From positions 1 through 12,478 of the forward strand of contig CAYPXN010000115.1 in the NCBI GenBank assembly GCA_964414715.1: a DNA stretch of 12,478 bases. The letters are read 5' to 3'. Position 1 is the first letter of the stretch. The number at the start of each line of letters is the position of its first letter. Shown in pieces: positions 7,823 through 12,478 of this stretch. Position numbers and translations under genes: made by a program. Origin of the DNA: CAYPXN01 sp964414715. GTDB lineage: Bacteria; UBA10199; JADFYH01. The notes under the pieces were generated by a model. The model was not told the origin of the DNA, did no database searches, and saw nothing but the letters and a program-made list of their open reading frames with translations.

Positions 7823-8941
7823 TTAGTCCGGTGTGGTGCTGAGAACGTGAACATCGATTCCCACAGAATCGTGTAAAAAATTTAACAGGACAGAACCTCG
7901 AAGTCTTTCGCGTAATGGGGAAAGTCGTGATTTGCCGAACACGGCATGGTACACATTGTTTTCCTGGGCAAAGGCGACGAGTGCTTCCGAAACGTTGTTG
8001 GATTTAAGGATGACTACTTCAGCACCTAAAGTTTGAGCGAGCTTTAAGTTGTTTTGGACTTTTCTCTGAAGCTCTGAATCGATTTCCGTGGGAGATTCAT
8101 TATTTTTTTGAACATAGACCACGTAGCATTTCGAGGAAATCTGTGAGGCAATGCGCGTGCCTTTGCGGATGAGATCCTCTGCATTGTTCGGATTGGAACT
8201 CAAGGCAACCATTACCGCTTCTTGAGTCAAGGCTCCTTCTTGAGCACCGACCAGCTCCTGCTCACGAATCTTTCTGACCTGATCGCCTGCAGCTTCCCGG
8301 AGCGCAACTTCTCGGAGAACGGAAAGATTTTTATGGCTGAAAAAATTTACCATTGCACGCTCAGCCTGGTTTTTTTCATAAATTTTTCCGGTACGAAGGC
8401 GTTCGCGTAATTCTTCGGTAGTGACGTCCACATTGACGACTTGATCCGCTTGTTGCAGAATATTGTCCGGAATTCTTTCCCGAATATCGGTTTTGGTAAC
8501 GGTCTCTATTTTTTCAGCAATGGATTCGAGATGCTGAACATTGAGAGTGCTGATGACATTGATCTGATGGTCCAGGATTTCTAAAACATCCTGATAACGT
8601 TTTTCATGTTTCATGCCCTGCAAATTGGTGTGAGCAAGTTCATCAATGAGTACTACTTGGGGTTTGCGAAGCAAAATGGCATTGCTATCCATTTCTTGGT
8701 AGGGATAATTTCCAATTTCAATTTTGCGGGGAGTTATGATTTCCAGGTCTTTAATTTGCTCCATGGTTTCAGGGCGTGCGTGGGCTTCCAGATAACCAAT
8801 GACTACATCAACCCCCTTTTTTTTGAGTCGATGTCCTTCCTGAAGCATGGCGTAAGTTTTCCCAACACCTGCGGCATAACCCAGATAAATCTTTAAAGAG
8901 CCTTTTTTGCGTTTTGCAATGAGTTCTTCAAAATTGTTCAT
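7823..8941 (-). CDS. kdpD: Short soluble KdpD: KdpD sensor (ATP-binding) domain plus USP domain, no kinase
   Basis: The 372-residue product matches only the cytoplasmic N-terminal part of KdpD, which in E. coli is 894 residues. The KdpD domain (about 12-220) carries Walker A GYAAGVGKT (21-29), Walker B VVLIDELAHTN (D100, E101) and the typical NVQHLES and AERAMVNFF segments. A universal-stress-protein-like domain follows (about 242-370). The four membrane helices and kinase core are absent, and a clean TAA ends the gene just before where they would begin. The c-di-AMP signature described in S. aureus KdpD (SxS and FTAxY) is not evident: the matching places read SSN and YVVY. It is the first gene of the regulatory operon, divergent from kdpFAB. 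I see no strong RBS before the ATG. It probably modulates the adjacent kinase; that role is inference. Short KdpD proteins are also known in cyanobacteria. Confidence 0.93.
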   Translation of the reverse strand: MNNFEELIAKRKKGSLKIYLGYAAGVGKTYAMLQEGHRLKKKGVDVVIGYLEAHARPETMEQIKDLEIITPRKIEIGNYPYQEMDSNAILLRKPQVVLIDELAHTNLQGMKHEKRYQDVLEILDHQINVISTLNVQHLESIAEKIETVTKTDIRERIPDNILQQADQVVNVDVTTEELRERLRTGKIYEKNQAERAMVNFFSHKNLSVLREVALREAAGDQVRKIREQELVGAQEGALTQEAVMVALSSNPNNAEDLIRKGTRIASQISSKCYVVYVQKNNESPTEIDSELQRKVQNNLKLAQTLGAEVVILKSNNVSEALVAFAQENNVYHAVFGKSRLSPLRERLRGSVLLNFLHDSVGIDVHVLSTTPD

Positions 8942-8984
8942 AAAATAACTTTGTTTTATTTCTCTGAGTTTGAGTAATTTTATA

Positions 8985-8990
8985 ATTATA
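8985..8990 (-). promoter_or_regulatory. Candidate -10 element for the kdpD-kinase-regulator operon
   Basis: The minus strand reads TATAAT at 8990-8985, a perfect -10 consensus, preceded by TG. A start near 8978 would give a leader of about 37 nt before the kdpD ATG. No good -35 hexamer is present at 16-18 nt (TCTCAA or similar), so activity may need an activator. The hexamer lies inside a 10-bp palindrome (TATAATTATA, 8981-8990) in very AT-rich DNA, so chance occurrence is possible. Confidence 0.4.
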
Positions 8991-8991
8991 C

Positions 8992-9006
8992 ATTACAAAA
9001 TGTAAT
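8992..9006. promoter_or_regulatory. Inverted repeat ATTACA-AAA-TGTAAT, candidate upstream activator site
   Basis: A perfect 6-bp dyad with a 3-bp centre. Its centre is about 106 bp upstream of the GG of the sigma54 promoter, a usual distance for NtrC-type enhancer sites. It also falls between the TATAAT of the minus-strand kdpD promoter and the place of its -35, so the same protein bound here could autoregulate its own operon. Which protein binds is inference. A second, shorter dyad (ATTTC-CT-GAAAT) is at 9038-9049. Confidence 0.4.
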
Positions 9007-9037
9007 TTTGAGATTAAAAAAATAAGTATCCATCCTG

Positions 9038-9049
9038 ATTTCCTGAAAT
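9038..9049. promoter_or_regulatory. Second inverted repeat ATTTCCTGAAAT in the kdp intergenic region
   Basis: A 5-bp dyad with a 2-bp centre, about 60 bp upstream of the sigma54 promoter and about 44 bp from the centre of the first dyad. The half-sites differ from ATTACA/TGTAAT, so it may bind a different protein or be incidental in AT-rich DNA. Confidence 0.25.
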
Positions 9050-9102
9050 GACATTTTTTTAAATTTTCTTTGTTTACAATCACTTATTAACCTGTCTCCG
9101 CC

Positions 9103-9119
9103 TTGGCCTGGTCTTTGCT
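9103..9119 (+). promoter_or_regulatory. Sigma54 (-24/-12) promoter of kdpFAB
   Basis: TTGGCCTGGTCTTTGCT matches the sigma54 consensus TTGGCACG-N4-TTGCT at 11 of 13 defined positions. The invariant GG (9105-9106) and GC (9117-9118) have the exact required spacing. Transcription would begin near 9129-9131 and run into kdpF, with a leader of about 138 nt. An NtrC-family activator is encoded in the divergent operon, which strongly supports the call. No comparable sigma70 promoter is seen on the plus strand in this intergenic region. Confidence 0.8.
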
Positions 9120-9138
9120 CTCTTGTGCAGCAAGAGAG
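9118..9138. repeat. Perfect 8-bp inverted repeat over the -12 element and start site
   Basis: Arms CTCTCTTG (9118-9125) and CAAGAGAG (9131-9138) flank a 5-nt centre. The left arm begins in the -12 GC of the sigma54 promoter and the predicted start site is in the centre, so a full RNA hairpin would not form from this promoter. It could be a DNA operator affecting promoter melting. The right arm ends directly before an ATG (9139) in the kdpF frame. Confidence 0.5.
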
Positions 9139-9267
9139 ATGCCAATCATGAAATCCTTCATCAACATAATGCTTGTCATGATTTTCATGGGGCAGATTTT
9201 TCACCGATTTAAAAGAATTCAAGAGAAGGCGTTGGGCGCGAAGTTATCAGAAATAAAGGAGACGAAT

Positions 9268-9354
9268 ATGATGGTGGATTGGTTGCTACTATTACTTTCT
9301 GTTCTGGTTTTTATCTATCTCAGCATTACCCTGCTTTTGCCTGAGAAATTTTAA
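9268..9354 (+). CDS. kdpF: KdpF, small membrane subunit of the Kdp potassium pump
   Basis: A 28-residue single-span membrane peptide, MMVDW followed by a Leu-rich helix and ending LLLPEKF. Size, one transmembrane helix and the Pro-Glu-x-Phe end match KdpF (29 residues in E. coli), which stabilises the KdpABC complex. The ATG at 9268 has AAGGAG 6 nt upstream (9256-9261); a second ATG follows directly at 9271. The stop is 6 nt before the first possible kdpA ATG, the normal kdpF-kdpA order. The reading frame is open further upstream to ATG codons at 9139 and 9148, which would add a hydrophobic segment and a charged linker; the well-placed RBS argues for the short form. Confidence 0.85.
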   Translation: MMVDWLLLLLSVLVFIYLSITLLLPEKF

Positions 9355-9366
9355 AGGGAGATGTTC

Positions 9367-11076
9367 ATGCATTTCATCGATTACATTCTATTGATTTTTT
9401 ATATGGCAGTTCTCTGGGCCACTGCAAAGCCAATGGGAATTTTCATGGACAAGGTTTTTTCCGGAGAAAGGCATTTTCTCTCACCTGTCTTGGGATGGCT
9501 CGAAAGAGGGATTTACCGAGTGAGCAGTATTGATCCCGAAAAAGATCAAAACTGGAAACGTTATGCCGCGGACCTTTTGATTTTCAGCGGGGTCACTTTT
9601 ATCTTCAGCTTTCTTATCCTTTATTTCCAGCACAAGCTTCCTTTGAATCCCCAAGGCATGGGCCCTTTAAGTTTTCACCTGGCCTTCAATACCGCGGCAA
9701 GTTTTCTTACGAATACAAACTGGCAATCTTATGGGGGAGAGTCCACGATGACTTACCTTTCCCAGATGCTGGCACTTACTTTTCAAAATTTTATTTCTGC
9801 AGCCGTGGGAATTGTAGCTGCCGTTGCCTTGATCCGTGGAATTGCAAGAAAACAAGGAAAGGGAATTGGAAATTTTTGGGCGGACTTGGTGCGTTGCAAT
9901 TTGTATATTTTCCTTCCTCTATGTTTTTTATATGCACTTTTTCTGATCTCCCAGGGGATGATCCAGAATTTTCTTCCTTATATTCATGTCAGAACGCTTG
10001 AAGGGGCGGAGCAAATTATTGCTCAGGGTCCTGTCGCTTCACAGGTTGCCATAAAAATGTTGGGTACAAATGGAGGAGGTTTTTTTAACACCAATGCGGC
10101 CCATCCTTATGAAAATCCCACCGCGCTTTCAAATTTTATACAAATGTTATCCATTTTTTTGATTCCCGGCGGTTTGGCCTATTTGCTGGGTAGAATGACT
10201 CATAACATAAAACATGGTTGGGCAATTTGGTGGACTATGGCCATAGTGTTTGTGGCGGGAGTGCTTCTTTGTGCTCATTATGAATACCAGGGAAATCCCG
10301 CTTTTCTTTCGGCGGGACTTTCTTCCCCTGTGAATCTGGAAGGCAAAGAAGTACGTTTTGGAATTTTTAATTCTTCACTCTTTGCAAGTATCACAACGGC
10401 GGCTTCTTGTGGGGCTGTGAATGCGATGCATGATAGTTTTACGCCTTTGGGCGGATTTGTTCCCCTGACGAATATTCTTTTGGGGGAAATTATTTATGGA
10501 GGAACGGGTTCTGGGTTATATGGAATGATCTTGTTTGTGATCCTGACAATCTTCATTGCAGGATTAATGATAGGTCGCACTCCGGAATATCTGGGTAACA
10601 AAATCGAGGGAACGGAAATTAAATGGACCATGATCGGTATTCTGCTGATGTGCCTCTCCATTTTGAGTTTTGCAGCCTATGCAGTGGTTTCCCCGCTGGG
10701 TTTGTCCAGTCTGAATAATGCGGGCCCCCACGGTTTTTCAGAAATTTTTTATGCCTACACTTCTGCGACGGGAAATAATGGAAGCGCCTTTGCGGGTTTG
10801 AATGCGAACACCCCTTTCTATGATTTTACCTTGGCCATTGCATTTTTCATTGGCCGTTTTGGCATGATGCTTCCTGTATTGGCCATTGCGGGATCTTTGG
10901 TAGAGAAAAAAGTTCATCCTACAAATGAGAAAACATCCTTTCCCATTCATGGCTGGTTTTTCATCGCATTACTGATCGGGATTATTCTTTTGGTAGGGGC
11001 TTTGACTTACGTTCCGGCTCTCAGCTTGGGTCCTGTTGTCGAGCATTTTGAAATGTTGAAAGGTCACTTGTTTTAA
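9367..11076 (+). CDS. kdpA: Potassium-transporting ATPase, channel-like subunit KdpA
   Basis: KdpA binds and conducts K+ in the high-affinity KdpFABC pump of the inner membrane. The 569-residue protein has about ten membrane helices and the four selectivity-filter loops: TNTNWQSYGGES (about 115-126), LGTNGGGFFNTN (about 232-243), TTAASCGAVNAMHDS (about 343-357) and TSATGNNGSAFAG (about 465-477). Length is close to E. coli KdpA (557). I chose the ATG at 9367 because GGGAG (9356-9360) is 6 nt upstream; an ATG at 9361 directly abuts that RBS and would add 2 residues. No filter loop looks damaged. Confidence 0.97.
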   Translation: MHFIDYILLIFYMAVLWATAKPMGIFMDKVFSGERHFLSPVLGWLERGIYRVSSIDPEKDQNWKRYAADLLIFSGVTFIFSFLILYFQHKLPLNPQGMGPLSFHLAFNTAASFLTNTNWQSYGGESTMTYLSQMLALTFQNFISAAVGIVAAVALIRGIARKQGKGIGNFWADLVRCNLYIFLPLCFLYALFLISQGMIQNFLPYIHVRTLEGAEQIIAQGPVASQVAIKMLGTNGGGFFNTNAAHPYENPTALSNFIQMLSIFLIPGGLAYLLGRMTHNIKHGWAIWWTMAIVFVAGVLLCAHYEYQGNPAFLSAGLSSPVNLEGKEVRFGIFNSSLFASITTAASCGAVNAMHDSFTPLGGFVPLTNILLGEIIYGGTGSGLYGMILFVILTIFIAGLMIGRTPEYLGNKIEGTEIKWTMIGILLMCLSILSFAAYAVVSPLGLSSLNNAGPHGFSEIFYAYTSATGNNGSAFAGLNANTPFYDFTLAIAFFIGRFGMMLPVLAIAGSLVEKKVHPTNEKTSFPIHGWFFIALLIGIILLVGALTYVPALSLGPVVEHFEMLKGHLF

Positions 11077-11082
11077 ATCATT

Positions 11083-11135
11083 CACCCTTGTCCCTCGAGA
11101 GTGAGGGTGTCTGATGAAAAAAGACGGGTGAGGGT
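11083..11135 (+). repeat. Small repeat cluster between kdpA and kdpB (CACCC/GGGTG inverted, GTGAGGGT direct)
   Basis: GTGAGGGT occurs at 11101-11108 and again at 11128-11135, and CACCCT (11083-11088) is complementary to AGGGTG (11104-11109). CCCTC (11092-11096) can alternatively pair with GAGGG (11103-11107). The composition differs from the AT-rich surroundings and resembles short REP-like intergenic repeats, but with only one copy visible its family cannot be assigned. As RNA it could form a small intra-operon hairpin; no T-run follows, so it is not a terminator. Confidence 0.4.
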
Positions 11136-11149
11136 AAAATGGAGAATTT

Positions 11150-12478
11150 ATGGCAAAAATAATGAAAAGAAAAATTTGGGATCCGGTTTTGGTTCAAGGT
11201 GCGATCAAAGATTCTTTTAAAAAACTGAATCCAAAAATTCTCATGAAAAATCCGGTGATGTTTGTGGTGGAGATAGGAAGTGTATTGACGACGATTGCTT
11301 TTTTCCATGACCTGTTTGTTCAAAATTTGCATGCGGCAAATTTTGATGGTCAAATTTCTCTTTGGCTCTGGTTTACGGTCTTGTTTGCCAACTTTGCGGA
11401 AGCAATCGCAGAAGGAAGAGGAAAAGCCCAGGCAGATGCACTCCGGAAAACAAGAACGGATACGGAAGCTTTTCGGAGAAATTCCCAGGGGCAGATTGAA
11501 AAAATCTCATCTTCCCAGCTCCGCAAGGGAGATGTTGTGGTGGTGGAGGCCGGACAACTGATTCCCGCAGATGGAACGGTTATCGAGGGAACCGCTCTGG
11601 TGAATGAATCGGTGATTACGGGTGAGTCTGCTCCCGTGATTCGTGAAGCGGGTGGAGATCGAAGTGCGGTGACAGGTGGCACGACTGTTTTGTCCGATAA
11701 AATTCTCATACAAATCACCACAAATCCGGGAGAGTCGTTTTTGGATCGGATGATATCTCTTGTGGAAGGGGCTGTACGAAAGAAAACCCCCAATGAAATT
11801 GCTTTGAGCATTTTGTTGTCAGGGATGACGATTGTTTTTCTTTTGGCTGTGGTGACCCTCAAACCCTTTACTCTTTATAGCAAGATCAATGTTTCTCTGG
11901 TGATTCTGATTTCACTTTTGGTGTGTTTAATTCCGACCACCATTGGCGGACTTCTATCTGCGATTGGAATTGCGGGCATGGATCGTTTGGTGCAACGCAA
12001 TGTTTTGGCGATGTCGGGTCGTGCCGTGGAAGCAGCAGGAGATATTGATATTCTTCTTCTCGATAAAACCGGAACGATTACGATTGGTAATCGCATGGCG
12101 ACTGCATTTATTCCCTCGGAAAATGTGTTGTTGAGTGATCTTGCCGAAGCGTCTTTGTTGGCTTCCTATTCTGATCAAACTCCCGAAGGTAGGTCTATTG
12201 TGGAACTTGACCAGAAGATGGGGGCTTTATCAAGCTATCCTTCTACATCAGAAGCAGTTCCGTTTACTGCAGAAACCCGTATGAGTGGTGTGGATTATGA
12301 TGGAAATTCCATTCGTAAGGGAGCCGTGGATGCCGTGCAAAATTGGGTAAAACAAAAAGAGGGAAAACTGGATTCTCAAGTGGAGGCCGCTATTGAGAAA
12401 ATTGCAAGAGAAGGGGGAACGCCTCTCCTGGTTGCAAAAAATTTCAAGGTATTGGGAGTGATACATCTAAAAGATATT
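11150..12478 (+). CDS. kdpB: Potassium-transporting P-type ATPase subunit KdpB, partial (3' end beyond window)
   Basis: An open frame from ATG 11150 (GGAG 5 nt upstream) runs to the window end, giving 443 codons with no stop; E. coli KdpB has 682 residues. KdpB hydrolyses ATP to drive K+ uptake through KdpA. Visible parts are the N-terminal membrane helices (about 35-55, 70-88), the actuator domain with TGES (157-160), two further helices (about 219-270) with the P-type motif IPTTIGG, and the phosphorylation motif DKTGTIT with D305. Part of the nucleotide-binding domain is also present (PEGRS at 345-349, F372, KGA at 390-392). S160 of TGES corresponds to the serine (S162) whose phosphorylation inhibits the E. 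coli pump. kdpC is expected just outside the window. Confidence 0.97.
   Translation, partial: MAKIMKRKIWDPVLVQGAIKDSFKKLNPKILMKNPVMFVVEIGSVLTTIAFFHDLFVQNLHAANFDGQISLWLWFTVLFANFAEAIAEGRGKAQADALRKTRTDTEAFRRNSQGQIEKISSSQLRKGDVVVVEAGQLIPADGTVIEGTALVNESVITGESAPVIREAGGDRSAVTGGTTVLSDKILIQITTNPGESFLDRMISLVEGAVRKKTPNEIALSILLSGMTIVFLLAVVTLKPFTLYSKINVSLVILISLLVCLIPTTIGGLLSAIGIAGMDRLVQRNVLAMSGRAVEAAGDIDILLLDKTGTITIGNRMATAFIPSENVLLSDLAEASLLASYSDQTPEGRSIVELDQKMGALSSYPSTSEAVPFTAETRMSGVDYDGNSIRKGAVDAVQNWVKQKEGKLDSQVEAAIEKIAREGGTPLLVAKNFKVLGVIHLKDI

Noticed and set aside
9078..9090. IHF binding site between the dyads and the sigma54 promoter
   Set aside because: AATCACTTATTAA has two mismatches to the consensus in AT-rich DNA, so it is not strong enough to list as a feature.
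9103..9267. 83-residue frame starting with TTG at 9103 as a gene start
   Set aside because: The TTG lies inside the sigma54 promoter, upstream of the predicted transcription start, so it cannot be the start codon from that promoter. Only the later ATG codons (9139, 9148, 9268, 9271) are possible.
9130..9267. c-di-AMP (ydaO-type) or other riboswitch in the kdpF leader
   Set aside because: The leader of about 138 nt shows no recognisable riboswitch core, and much of it is an open frame continuous with kdpF.
11350..11862. 170-residue minus-strand frame opposite kdpB
   Set aside because: It lies entirely antisense to an intact, motif-complete part of kdpB, has no recognisable domain and no convincing RBS; it is a shadow frame.

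Overview
The window reads as part of a chromosome from a Gram-negative, Deltaproteobacteria-like bacterium of moderate-to-low GC. The basis is the rpsU-dnaG-rpoD gene order, an RpoD with a large non-conserved region between conserved regions 1.2 and 2, an NtrC-family sigma54 activator, a matching sigma54 promoter, and a complete kdp potassium-uptake locus. The lineage is an inference from gene content; no marker here fixes it. All genes look intact, and there are no insertion sequences, CRISPR arrays or phage genes.

Left part (1-4627, all minus strand): a tRNA with a CAU anticodon, cut by the window edge, lies downstream of the macromolecular-synthesis operon rpsU (ribosomal protein S21), dnaG (primase) and rpoD (main sigma factor). 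The operon ends in a strong hairpin terminator at 133-162. A sigma70-type promoter for rpsU sits between rpsU and an upstream HIT-family (HinT-like) gene. A weak hairpin after rpsU resembles the attenuator known at this place in E. coli.

Middle part (4677-8941, minus strand): three tightly packed genes form a signalling operon. They are a short, soluble KdpD that keeps the KdpD ATP-binding sensor domain and the USP domain but has no membrane or kinase domains, a separate membrane histidine kinase with HAMP and PAS regions, and an NtrC-type response regulator with REC, AAA+ and HTH domains. This replaces the usual full-length KdpD plus OmpR-type KdpE.

Right part (8942-12478): a divergent AT-rich intergenic region with dyad-symmetric elements and a very good -24/-12 sigma54 promoter, followed on the plus strand by kdpF, kdpA and the first 443 codons of kdpB, which runs off the window. 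The promoter type fits the regulator type, so the likely story is potassium-limitation signalling from short KdpD and the separate kinase to the NtrC-type regulator, which activates kdpFAB(C) through sigma54. That rewired Kdp circuit is the main point of interest. Part of the intergenic region is also an in-frame upward extension of kdpF, and a small GTGAGGGT repeat element lies between kdpA and kdpB.
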